Of a DNA stretch of 64,000 nt, positions 1-7,528 are shown one piece after another. The translations under genes were made by a program, and so were the position numbers. Every line of letters begins with the position of its first letter. Positions within the stretch are counted from its first letter, which is position 1. The notes under the pieces were generated by a model. That model was not told the DNA's origin and ran no database searches. It saw only the letters and a program-made list of their open reading frames with translations. This DNA is from Azospirillum sp. 412522 (GTDB lineage Bacteria; Pseudomonadota; Alphaproteobacteria; Azospirillales; Azospirillaceae): assembly GCF_019805165.1 (NCBI RefSeq), contig NZ_RWIJ01000008.1, positions 100,584 to 164,583 of the forward strand. Direction: 5' to 3'.

Positions 1-1
1 C

Positions 2-655
2 ATCGCCTTCGTGCTGAAGCAGCCGATCACCAGCCTTCTTGCGGCCTCGGGCCTCGTCGGCATGGTCATCGGCCTCGCCATCCAGGCCAACATCGCCAAC
101 GTCTTCTCCGGCATCGTCCTCAACATCGAGCGGCCGTTCCAGATCGGCGACAGCATCCAGATCACCGACATCGTCCGCGGCGTCGTCGTCGACATGACCT
201 GGCGGACGGTGCGGGTGCGCAACGTCGCCGGCTTCATCGTCGCCATGCCGAACGCCAAGGTCTCGGAAGCCACCGTCGTCAATTTCAGCTCGGTCGAGCG
301 CGTCTCGATGAGGCTCGAATACTTCGCCGACGCCCGCCACGACCCCGGCCGGATGGGCGGGCTGCTGACCACCGCGCTCCGCGCCGCCGATCAGGTGATG
401 CCCAACGACAGCGGCGGGCTGCCCTTCGTCCGCTATGACGGCTTCCGCGCCGTCAACGGCCAGTGGCTGTGCAAGTACAACATGTTCTTCTGGGTCAAGG
501 ACCACGACGCCAGCTTCACCGTGCCGGAGCTGGTCTGGCGGTCGGTCTACCGGACGCTGGCCGACGCCGGCATCGACCCGACCCCGCCCGACCTGATGGA
601 GGCCGGCGCCGCCGTGGCCGCCGCCGTCATCCCGCACACGACCGTTCCGGCATGA
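2..655 (+). CDS. MscS-family mechanosensitive channel, C-terminal part (5' end outside window)
   Basis: The frame is already open at base 2, so the gene starts upstream; about 217 residues are visible. The first visible stretch is the glycine/alanine-rich pore helix region (LLAASGLVGMVIGLAIQ), followed by the MscS beta domain (NVFSGIVLNIERPFQIGD) and the alpha/beta vestibule. This layout is that of small-conductance mechanosensitive channels, inner-membrane proteins that release solutes under osmotic down-shock. The stop codon overlaps an ATGA that could start the next gene, so it may be co-transcribed with the T6SS-like module. Family is clear; the substrate or gating signal is not visible. 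Confidence 0.85.
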   Translation: MAFVLKQPITSLLAASGLVGMVIGLAIQANIANVFSGIVLNIERPFQIGDSIQITDIVRGVVVDMTWRTVRVRNVAGFIVAMPNAKVSEATVVNFSSVERVSMRLEYFADARHDPGRMGGLLTTALRAADQVMPNDSGGLPFVRYDGFRAVNGQWLCKYNMFFWVKDHDASFTVPELVWRSVYRTLADAGIDPTPPDLMEAGAAVAAAVIPHTTVPA

Positions 656-669
656 GCAGGAGCAATCCG

Positions 670-1089
670 ATGACACGCCCGATCCGCTCCCGGCTCGTCG
701 CGGCGACGCTGCTGCCGGCCCTGCTCGCCGGGGCGGGCTGCGCTCCGTTCGGCAGCGAAAAATCCGCCGCGATCCTGGAGCGCGTCGCCGACGGCGACTA
801 TGACGTCGGCATCCGATATCCATCCAAACGTACCCGCTACGTCATGATCGTGGAGGAGGACGAGGAGAGCTTCGCGCTCACCAACCGCCCCGCGACAGGC
901 AGAGACATGGCCGGCGCGACCGCGGACGGCGCCGCGCCGGTATCGGCGGCCGAGCCTGCCGTGCCGCAGCAGAACGACCGGGTGCTGGCCCCCTGCGCCG
1001 CGGCGGCGGGCAACTGGTACCGCCATACCCCGGCCGGATATGTCTGCGCCGGGCAGCCGGGCACCGCCTCCGCCGCGACGGGTGGCTGA
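670..1089 (+). CDS. Small putative lipoprotein preceding tssJ
   Basis: 139 residues, not recognised as a known family. The N-terminus has a basic start (TRPIRSR), a hydrophobic stretch and a cysteine after LLAGAG, so it is probably a lipoprotein or exported protein, although the lipobox is imperfect. The ATG at 670 is chosen because AGGAG lies 7 bases upstream; an in-frame ATG at 652 overlapping the previous stop is possible. It ends 2 bases before the TssJ-like gene, so it is very probably translated with the TssJLM module and could be an accessory periplasmic or outer-membrane subunit. The C-terminal half is alanine-rich with two cysteines. Confidence 0.6.
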   Translation: MTRPIRSRLVAATLLPALLAGAGCAPFGSEKSAAILERVADGDYDVGIRYPSKRTRYVMIVEEDEESFALTNRPATGRDMAGATADGAAPVSAAEPAVPQQNDRVLAPCAAAAGNWYRHTPAGYVCAGQPGTASAATGG

Positions 1090-1091
1090 TC

Positions 1092-1571
1092 ATGAGGCGC
1101 CTGACGATGGCCATTGCCCTGCTGCTTGCCGGCTGCGCCGCGGACGGAACCGCCCGTCCGAACACGGACCCTGGGGCAGTCAGTTCCACTCCCGTGCTCC
1201 GCATCGTGGCCGACGCCGACGCCAACGACCGACGCCCGGTCGCGGTGGATGTGGTCCGCGTCGCCGACGCGGCGCTGGCGCGGCGGCTCGACATGCTCGA
1301 CGCGGCGACCTGGTTCCGAGACCGGGCGGCCCTGAATGGCGAGGCCGCCGGGCGGATCGCCATCGCGTCCTGGGAAATGGTGCCCGGACAGAGCGTGATC
1401 CTGCGCAGCCTTCCCCCCTTCGCCGCGACCCCGTCGGCGACCGTCGTCTTCGCCCGCTACGGCAAGCCGGGCTCCCATCGCCAGTCGTTGGACGGCGCGG
1501 GCGCCCTGGACGTCCGGCTGAGGCGCGATGGGTTCACCGTGACTTCCTTGCCGAAGGACGCCGCCCCGTGA
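1092..1571 (+). CDS. tssJ: TssJ-like outer-membrane lipoprotein (module 1)
   Basis: 159 residues with a classic lipobox (ALLLAGC), so an outer-membrane lipoprotein. The mature part resembles TssJ/VasD: a short beta-strand with RPVAVDVVRV, the segment DAATWFRDR, the WEMVPGQS motif and a final VVFARYGKPG strand; the second TssJ in this window (59041-59478) has the same order of motifs (STPVAIDLVS, ADWFAKR, WELVPGQ, ILVFANYATPG). TssJ binds the periplasmic end of TssM. It overlaps the next gene by GTGA, indicating translational coupling. Lipobox and shared motifs are seen directly; T6SS function is inferred from tssL and tssM next to it. Confidence 0.78.
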   Translation: MRRLTMAIALLLAGCAADGTARPNTDPGAVSSTPVLRIVADADANDRRPVAVDVVRVADAALARRLDMLDAATWFRDRAALNGEAAGRIAIASWEMVPGQSVILRSLPPFAATPSATVVFARYGKPGSHRQSLDGAGALDVRLRRDGFTVTSLPKDAAP

Positions 1572-2335
1572 CCGTCCGGCCCAACCCGTCGTCCGCCGCA
1601 CCTCCGGCCCCCGCCACCGCCGTTGCCGGGCCCCCTCCCAGCACCGTCCGCGGCTCCGGCGCGGGCGCCCTTGCCCTGTTCCGCGCCTTCCACGCCGATC
1701 TGCTGGCCGGTTGCGCGCAGGAACAGGCCACCGCCGGAACGGTCGCCGAGCGGCTGATCGCGACGCTCCACGGCATGAGTGGCGCCGCATCCGCCCAGGG
1801 ACCCGCCGCCCATGGCGTGGTGGTGAAGGCGGTCTTCGCCATGGCGATGCTGGCCGACCGGGCGCTGGCCCAGGTGAAGCCGGCGGACGCCGTGGTCGCC
1901 GGCCGCCTGTTCGGTGCGAACGCCACGCTGCAGACCCTGTTCGTCCAGGCCGACGACCTGATCCGCCAGGGCGCCAGGGCCGACCGTGAGCTCGCCGCCG
2001 TCTATCTCGCAACGCTTGCTTTGGGCTTCCCCGACGATGCCCAGGCGTCGGCGCGACGCCCGTCGCTGCACCGGATCGTCGCCGGCCGGGAGGGTGGAAC
2101 AGACCGTCCGCAGCCAGGCCTTGCCAGTCCGCGCGCCTACGATCCGCCGGCAGGTGCGTTGACCGGCAGCTTCCGTCCGTCGGCCCGGCGCTGGTGGATG
2201 GCGATCGGCGGAATTGCCGCGCTGTTCCTCCTCGTTTCCCATCTGCTGTGGTCCACCACCGTGAACGATCTCCAGCGTGACCTGCGCGGCGCCCGTTCGG
2301 CTGTCGAGGATATGGGGATGTCATGGTCCTACTGA
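1568..2335 (+). CDS. tssL: TssL/DotU-like inner-membrane protein (module 1)
   Basis: 255 residues from a GTG overlapping the tssJ stop (GTGA), with AAGGA 10 bases upstream. The N-terminal cytoplasmic domain is helical and DotU-like (FRAFHADLL, VFAMAMLADRAL, RELAAVYLATLALGF), then a poorly conserved linker and a single C-terminal transmembrane helix (residues about 205-225, MAIGGIAALFLLVSHLLW). This tail-anchored topology is typical of TssL, which pairs with TssM in the T6SS membrane complex. Its 3' end overlaps tssM by 13 bases. It is divergent and lacks an OmpA/peptidoglycan-binding extension. Confidence 0.72.
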   Translation: MTVRPNPSSAAPPAPATAVAGPPPSTVRGSGAGALALFRAFHADLLAGCAQEQATAGTVAERLIATLHGMSGAASAQGPAAHGVVVKAVFAMAMLADRALAQVKPADAVVAGRLFGANATLQTLFVQADDLIRQGARADRELAAVYLATLALGFPDDAQASARRPSLHRIVAGREGGTDRPQPGLASPRAYDPPAGALTGSFRPSARRWWMAIGGIAALFLLVSHLLWSTTVNDLQRDLRGARSAVEDMGMSWSY

Positions 2336-5300
2336 TCCTCACGCTGGAGTTCCTGCTCTCGACCATCGGGTCCGCCATCGGCTGGATTCTGTCCTTCGTC
2401 TTCGCCTACCTGCCCTATGCGCTGGCGGCGCTGCCGCTCTATATCCTCTACCGTGCGACACGGTCGGTCTGGCCCAGGCTGCGGAGCCGGGTGCGCAGTT
2501 GGCGCAAGCCCGCCGCAAAGGCCACGGCCCGCAGCAGGGCGCCGGCGCGCAAGGCGATGCCGTCCGCGTCCCTCCATGTGAGGGCGGAAGCGCCCCCTCC
2601 GTCGAAGGCCGCCGCCGGCAAGCCGCCCCTGGCCCGCACCTATGGCGAAGGACTGGACATCCTGACCCGGCAGATGCGCGGCCCGCTGCGGCGCGGCGAC
2701 ATCCCCTGGTTCCTCGCCTTCGGCGTGGGCGGCCCGGCGCTGCTCGCGACCGACCCGACCCATGTCCGGTGGCCGGAGGACGGCAATACCGAGAATGGCT
2801 GCTGGTGGTTCTGCGAAGGGGCGGCGATCCTGCATGCGGGCGCCGATTCCGCCGACGGCTCCAAGCTCGACGCCTCCTGGCCGTCCCTGGTCGCGGCAAT
2901 CGCAAAGCGGCCGATGCGGCGGCCATTGGACGGCATCCTGCTGATGGTCGGCGCCGACGAGCTGCGCGCCGCGGCAGAGCGCGAGGCGCCGCGCAAGGCG
3001 CTGGCCAAGCGGGCGGAGGCCCTGCGCATGCGGCTGCGCGCGGTCCGCGACCAGCTCGGCATGGTCTGCCCGGTGCATGTTGTGGTGGTGCGCGCGGAGT
3101 CCCTCGACGGCTTCGCCGAACTCTGCGCCGCGGTGCCCGCCACCATGCTGGACAGCGTTCTGGGCTGGACCAGCCCGCATGACTGGCTGCTGCCCTTCGA
3201 ACCCGGCCGGGTGGGCGAGGCGTTCGACGCCGTCCAATCGGACCTGGCGCTGCTGGAGGCGGACGCTTTCAACGCCGGGACCGCCGGTGTGCGCCTGCCG
3301 CTGCTGACGCCGTCCCTGGAGACGCTGCGACACCCGTTGGCGCTGTTCCTGGACGGTGTGCTGGGAGGGGATGAGGCATCCGAACCCTTCCCGCTGTGCG
3401 GCATCGCCCTGACGGGCGCCTGCGCGACGGCCACGGGCGGGCGCCGCCCCGCCTTCGCCCGCGACCTGCTGCCCGGCCGCGCCTTTGCCGAGGCGGGCTA
3501 TGGACGCCCTTCCGAAGCCGCCTTCCTGCAAGGCCGCCGCCGCCGCCGGGTCGCGCAGGCCGCGCTCGCGGCCTCCGCCGCGGTATTCTCCGTCGCCGCC
3601 TGGCAGGGCTTCGCGACCGTATCGGCCGGCAGCCAGGCCGTGGCGGCACCGGTCGCCGACCTGCGGCGGGCACTGCTGTCGCGTGACGCCGTTGCCGACG
3701 GTGCCCTGGTGGGCCGGGTGATCGCCGCCACCGCCGAAATGGAACGCGACCGGGTGGCGACGCTGCTGCTGCCGACGTCGCTGTTCAGCGGGTTCGACGA
3801 GGACAAGCGCCGGCTGGCGTCGGTCACCATGCGACGGGCGGTGCTGCGGCCGATCCGCGACGCGCTGCTGCCCAGCTCGGCCCTGACCGATCTGCCTCCG
3901 GTCGCCAATCCGCGCACCGTCGAGGACCTGCCCGCCTTCCGCCGGCTGGCCGCCCAGCTGGACCGCATCGGCGGCCGGCGCGGCGCGCTGGAGCGTTACG
4001 ACCGCTTCCGCCGCAACAGCGGCTTCGACGAGCTGGTGGCCTTGGCCGAAAGCGTCTATGGCGCCGTGCCCCGTTCCCCGGCGACGGCGACGGACGGCTT
4101 CATCACGCGCATCGCCGCCGGCGCCGATCTTCCCAACCTGGACGCCAGGACCATCGCCGTGGCCTTGCGAGCGGAGTCCGTGCAGCTCGCCGCACCGCTG
4201 GCCGAGGAGCTCTACGCCCGCAATCCGCTGCGCCTGAAGGCCCAGGCGCTCGCCGACCGCCTGCGCGACCTGCCTCAACCGCCGACCGAAGAGGATGTCG
4301 CGGACATCCGCCGGCTGGTCGATGCCGTCACCGAGGCCGCCGGCTGGCCGATCGCCGCGGCGCTGCAGGATCCCGCACGCGGATTGCCGGAGGCCGTCAA
4401 GCTGGCCTTGCAGAAGGCCGCAATCGCCGACCTGCCCGGCCGCGACACCACCGACCGCATCACCGAGGCGTTGTCCACCGCCGCCACGGCCGCCCGTGCC
4501 GCCGCCCTGGCGCTGGAAGCTCCGCCGGCCGGGCGCCTGCTGGTAAGCGGCGAAGGAGGGGCGCTGGCCTTGAACCCGGCGGTCGCCACCCTGTCGGCGC
4601 AGATGGTCGCCGCCCCGGCCGCCAAGGTTCCGGACGAACCGCTACCGGCCAAAGCCGCCGTTGCCGACAGCAAGCCGAAAGAGGCCGCAGCGCCGGCACC
4701 GGTCGTCGAGCCGGCACCGGCACCGCAACCGCCCGCCGTCCAAACAAAGCAAGCGATGGTTGCCGCGCCGGCGCCCGCGCCATCCGAGGCGCCTTCGCCG
4801 GCCCGGCTGCCGTCCCTGCCACCCTCCCTGCCGCCTTCCCTGCCTCCCCTGCCGCCACTGCCGGTGCCCCTGCCGCCACTGCCGGTGCCGCCCGCGCAAA
4901 CCTCGGCAACGGAGTCCGGCGCGGCCGTGGCGAAGCTAGACGCGACCTTCTCGCAGTCTCTGGCCGGCCGCTTCCCCTTCGTCCGCCCCGACCTCGCCCG
5001 CGGCGCCCCCGATGCCGATCCCCAGGAGGTCCGCCGGTTCTTCGCGCAGCTCGACGAAAGCCGCTCCACGGTCATGAAGGTGGCGACGCCCGAGCTTGCC
5101 GCGTTCCTGGAAAAGATGGAGGCGGCCCGGCCGCTGCTCGACGCCGTCGCCCGCTCGGCACCGGTGACCGTCCGCTTCACCTATGGCACCAACCGCGCTC
5201 AGGAGCTGGGGGCGGAACATATCATCGACTGGTCGATCCGCTCCGGAACCAGTGCGGTCGGTGCGTCGGCCGGCTCCGAACCGCTGGTCTGGAAGGCCGG

Positions 5301-5634
5301 ACAGCCGTTGCTTCTCAGCTTCCGCTGGGCCGCCGGTTCGCCCTATCGTCCGAAGAACGCCATGGCGAGCGAGGCCGAAGCGGCGGCCGGCGATACGCTG
5401 ACCCTTGTCGAGCGCGGCCCCTGGGCCCTGCTGCGACTGCTGAGGGGCCGGTCGGCCCCGGTCTCCGCCGGCGGGGACGGCACCCTGCTGCGCATCTCCC
5501 TGCCGACACAGACCATCGGCGGAGAGCCGGTACGCGATACGGTTCTGTTCATGACGGCATCCGTTGCCGCCGGATCACGTTCCACCGCGGCGGCAAAGGC
5601 GATCGACCTGCCGTCCCGTTTCCCTTCCAGGTAG
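2323..5634 (+). CDS. tssM: TssM/IcmF-like inner-membrane protein (module 1)
   Basis: 1103 residues. Two N-terminal membrane helices (about 1-45), a cytoplasmic IcmF domain, a third helix near 410-430 after an arginine-rich patch, and a long periplasmic part ending with IcmF C-terminal motifs (WKAGQPLLLSFRW, GPWALLRLL). The IcmF core is recognisable (PLDGILLMVGADEL, QLGMVCPVHVVVVRAESLDGF). Where TssM proteins may carry a P-loop (after PWFL, residue about 127) this one has GVGGPALLATDP, without GK[ST], so no Walker A. A proline-rich insert of PSLPP/PLPPLPVP units sits at about 826-858 in the periplasmic part. Last gene of the module; no tssK, tssB, tssC or hcp adjoins it. Confidence 0.82.
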   Translation: MVLLILTLEFLLSTIGSAIGWILSFVFAYLPYALAALPLYILYRATRSVWPRLRSRVRSWRKPAAKATARSRAPARKAMPSASLHVRAEAPPPSKAAAGKPPLARTYGEGLDILTRQMRGPLRRGDIPWFLAFGVGGPALLATDPTHVRWPEDGNTENGCWWFCEGAAILHAGADSADGSKLDASWPSLVAAIAKRPMRRPLDGILLMVGADELRAAAEREAPRKALAKRAEALRMRLRAVRDQLGMVCPVHVVVVRAESLDGFAELCAAVPATMLDSVLGWTSPHDWLLPFEPGRVGEAFDAVQSDLALLEADAFNAGTAGVRLPLLTPSLETLRHPLALFLDGVLGGDEASEPFPLCGIALTGACATATGGRRPAFARDLLPGRAFAEAGYGRPSEAAFLQGRRRRRVAQAALAASAAVFSVAAWQGFATVSAGSQAVAAPVADLRRALLSRDAVADGALVGRVIAATAEMERDRVATLLLPTSLFSGFDEDKRRLASVTMRRAVLRPIRDALLPSSALTDLPPVANPRTVEDLPAFRRLAAQLDRIGGRRGALERYDRFRRNSGFDELVALAESVYGAVPRSPATATDGFITRIAAGADLPNLDARTIAVALRAESVQLAAPLAEELYARNPLRLKAQALADRLRDLPQPPTEEDVADIRRLVDAVTEAAGWPIAAALQDPARGLPEAVKLALQKAAIADLPGRDTTDRITEALSTAATAARAAALALEAPPAGRLLVSGEGGALALNPAVATLSAQMVAAPAAKVPDEPLPAKAAVADSKPKEAAAPAPVVEPAPAPQPPAVQTKQAMVAAPAPAPSEAPSPARLPSLPPSLPPSLPPLPPLPVPLPPLPVPPAQTSATESGAAVAKLDATFSQSLAGRFPFVRPDLARGAPDADPQEVRRFFAQLDESRSTVMKVATPELAAFLEKMEAARPLLDAVARSAPVTVRFTYGTNRAQELGAEHIIDWSIRSGTSAVGASAGSEPLVWKAGQPLLLSFRWAAGSPYRPKNAMASEAEAAAGDTLTLVERGPWALLRLLRGRSAPVSAGGDGTLLRISLPTQTIGGEPVRDTVLFMTASVAAGSRSTAAAKAIDLPSRFPSR

Positions 5635-6022
5635 AAGAAATAGCGACCCCAGGAAATAGCGGTGACGATTTTCGTCACACCTCGCGACAAGCCGATTCAT
5701 GTCTCTGCAAAAGGCCCAATAACCCTGATATGGACTTAACAGGTTTTTAATCAATAAAAACGTATCAACATACTATCTTGAATTAGCTTACAGGACGACA
5801 CTTCCTGCCAAGCCCACGATATAATCATGGTTATCTGACTTCTTCGCTGCTGCGGACAGAAACCCCCATTCGTTTGTCAATCACTGCGAGTGCAATTGAC
5901 GATCGGCTGCTGCTTTCCTCCGGAAGGCTCGGCTCGGCGGTGCGGCCGCATGGAAACAGGCGATCCGCATCGAAGTTTTCACCACCGATCAACTCTTCCC
6001 GACCCGAGAAAGGCTTCGGATC
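5635..6022. other. AT-rich intergenic region between tssM and the DUF697 operon
   Basis: 388 bases without a convincing gene. Bases 5700-5830 are markedly AT-rich against the GC-rich surroundings. A perfect -10-like TATAAT lies at 5820-5825, but no good -35 is found 16-18 bases upstream. It probably holds the promoter of the operon that begins at 6023. A short perfect inverted repeat at 5662-5678 is listed separately. Confidence 0.5.
5662..5678. promoter_or_regulatory. Perfect inverted repeat GTGACGA-TTT-TCGTCAC
   Basis: Seven-base arms separated by TTT, 28 bases after the tssM stop. There is no T-run behind it, so it fits a dimeric regulator operator or a weak hairpin better than a classical terminator. 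Confidence 0.4.
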
Positions 6023-6526
6023 ATGGTAGACCGTAAGAAGCGCGCCCAGGACCTGATCAAGTATCACAGCTACGCCTCGGGCGCCTTCGGGCTGATCCCG
6101 GTGCCGGGCGCCGACGTCGCCGCCGTCAGCGCGGCCCAGCTCAATCTGGTCCACAAGCTCGCCAAGCTGTACGAGGTCGAATTCGCGCAGGAGCGGACCC
6201 GCGCCATCGTCGGCGCGCTGCTGGGCGGCGTCATGCCGGGGGCTCTCAGCTCCAGTGTTCTGGGTTCCGCCGTCAAGGCCGTCCCCTTCATCGGCACCGC
6301 CCTCGGCGTTGCGGTGATGCCGGCGCTGTCGCTGGCCGCCACCCAGGCGCTCGGCCGTGTCTTCGCCCAGCATTTCGAAACCGGCGGCACGCTGCTGGAC
6401 TTCGATGTCGAGACGATGCGCGAGTATTTCCGCAAGGAGTTCGAGACCGCCCGGGGTGAGGCCGCCGCCGACGCTCCGGCCGCCGCGCCGCAGATGGACG
6501 AGCAGCCGGTCCAGAAGGCCGGCTAA
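6023..6526 (+). CDS. DUF697 family protein
   Basis: 167 residues. The segment GLIPVPGADVAAVSAAQLNLVHKLAKLYEVEF followed by a glycine/alanine-rich hydrophobic stretch (LLGGVMPGAL, AVPFIGTALGVAVMPAL) is characteristic of DUF697 proteins, membrane-associated proteins often found with YcjX-type or GTPase proteins and of unknown function. An ATG 42 bases ahead of the next small gene and all following genes in the same direction suggest it opens a ten-gene operon to 15925. The C-terminus is acidic and alanine-rich. Confidence 0.75.
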   Translation: MVDRKKRAQDLIKYHSYASGAFGLIPVPGADVAAVSAAQLNLVHKLAKLYEVEFAQERTRAIVGALLGGVMPGALSSSVLGSAVKAVPFIGTALGVAVMPALSLAATQALGRVFAQHFETGGTLLDFDVETMREYFRKEFETARGEAAADAPAAAPQMDEQPVQKAG

Positions 6527-6568
6527 AGCCTGAAGGACGGAACGCCGGGCAAAGAAGGAAGCATCGCC

Positions 6569-6739
6569 GTGTTCGAGCTGATCTACATCGGTCTCTGCCT
6601 GCTGGTCGGGTTTCTGGGGATCGGCCGCCGCGGCGGCTTCCTGCTTTACGCCTTCCTGGCGGTGGTTCTGACCCCGCCCGGCGCCCTCCTCGTCATGATC
6701 CTGCTGACCACCCGCCGCAAGAAGGCGGCCAAGGCGTGA
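6569..6739 (+). CDS. Small two-helix membrane protein
   Basis: 56 residues from a GTG start with AAGAAGGAA 8 bases upstream. Two hydrophobic segments (LIYIGLCLLVGFLGIG and LYAFLAVVLTPPGALLVMILL) separated by RRGG, and a lysine-rich tail (RRKKAAKA). Overlaps the next gene by GTGA, so it is likely translated in the same operon. No function is recognised; comparable small proteins are common companions of DUF697 or exporter proteins. Confidence 0.6.
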   Translation: MFELIYIGLCLLVGFLGIGRRGGFLLYAFLAVVLTPPGALLVMILLTTRRKKAAKA

Positions 6740-7521
6740 CCGCAGCCATGCCCGCCATCCTTCCCGCCGCACGTCGCCCGTTCCCGGCGTCACGGCTGCT
6801 GGCGTCGCTGCTGGTCCTGCTGGCAATGCTTGCTGCGTCCCTTCCGGCGCGCGCCGAATACTGGACCGTCGCGTCGGAGGACCATTTTCCGCCCTACAAC
6901 TATTCCTTCAACGGCAACCGCACCGGCATCGATACCGAGATCGTCAATGCGCTGCTGAAGGAGTTGAACGTCACCCCGGTCCATCGGCCGCTGTCCTGGT
7001 CCGAAGTGGTCCAGTCGATGGACGAGAACACCGCCGACATCGGCTTCCAGTTCATCGCGTCGCCCACCCGCTTCGCGCAGTACAACATGATCGGCCCGTT
7101 CCGCACCGGCACGACGGTGTTCATGGTGCGCAAGGATTCGACCATCACCTTCGACCGGCTGGAGGATCTGACCCCCTACCGGATCGGCGTGGTCGACGGC
7201 TTCTCCTACGCGGCGGACTTCGACGCCGCCACCTACCTGGACAAGGTCGCGTCCAGCAGCAACGTGGTCAATTTCCGCCGCCTGATCCTGGGCCGGGTGG
7301 ACGTGATCATCGGCGACCTGCATGTGCTGAACTACATGGCCAAGCAGGACGGCCGGCTGAAGGACGTGCGCGTGCTGCCGAAGCCGGTCGGGCTGATCCC
7401 CCGCTACATCGCGTTGCCCAAGGCGCGCAAGGACAAGGCCGACCGCCTCCAGGCCGCCTTCGTCAAGCTGCGCGACAACGGCACCCTCACCCGTATCCTC
7501 GACGGCTGGCTGGCGGAGTGA
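6736..7521 (+). CDS. Periplasmic solute-binding protein, family 3 type
   Basis: 261 residues. A signal peptide (hydrophobic LLASLLVLLAMLAASLPARA, cleavage near ARA-EYW) is followed by an amino-acid-binding-protein fold: YWTVASEDHFPPYNYSF, GIDTEIVNALLKEL, ADIGFQF, and a C-terminal lobe ending LRDNGTLTRILDGWL. Such proteins capture amino acids or small organic ligands in the periplasm. No importer permease or ATPase accompanies it; instead it leads two exporter-type ABC genes, so it may act as a receptor or chaperone for the exported compound. A GTG start overlaps the preceding stop; the ATG at 6748 is an alternative. Confidence 0.82.
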   Translation: MTAAMPAILPAARRPFPASRLLASLLVLLAMLAASLPARAEYWTVASEDHFPPYNYSFNGNRTGIDTEIVNALLKELNVTPVHRPLSWSEVVQSMDENTADIGFQFIASPTRFAQYNMIGPFRTGTTVFMVRKDSTITFDRLEDLTPYRIGVVDGFSYAADFDAATYLDKVASSSNVVNFRRLILGRVDVIIGDLHVLNYMAKQDGRLKDVRVLPKPVGLIPRYIALPKARKDKADRLQAAFVKLRDNGTLTRILDGWLAE

Positions 7522-7528
7522 CCGGACG

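Noticed and set aside
837..2378. Long minus-strand open frames opposite the TssJL genes
   Set aside because: Arginine/proline/glycine-rich translation with no domain; a GC-rich shadow of the plus-strand genes, which have lipobox, ribosome sites and membrane helices.
4798..4896. Proline-rich repetitive stretch within tssM as a CRISPR or satellite
   Set aside because: Units are coding in frame (PSLPP/PLPPLPVP) within the periplasmic linker; no spacers.
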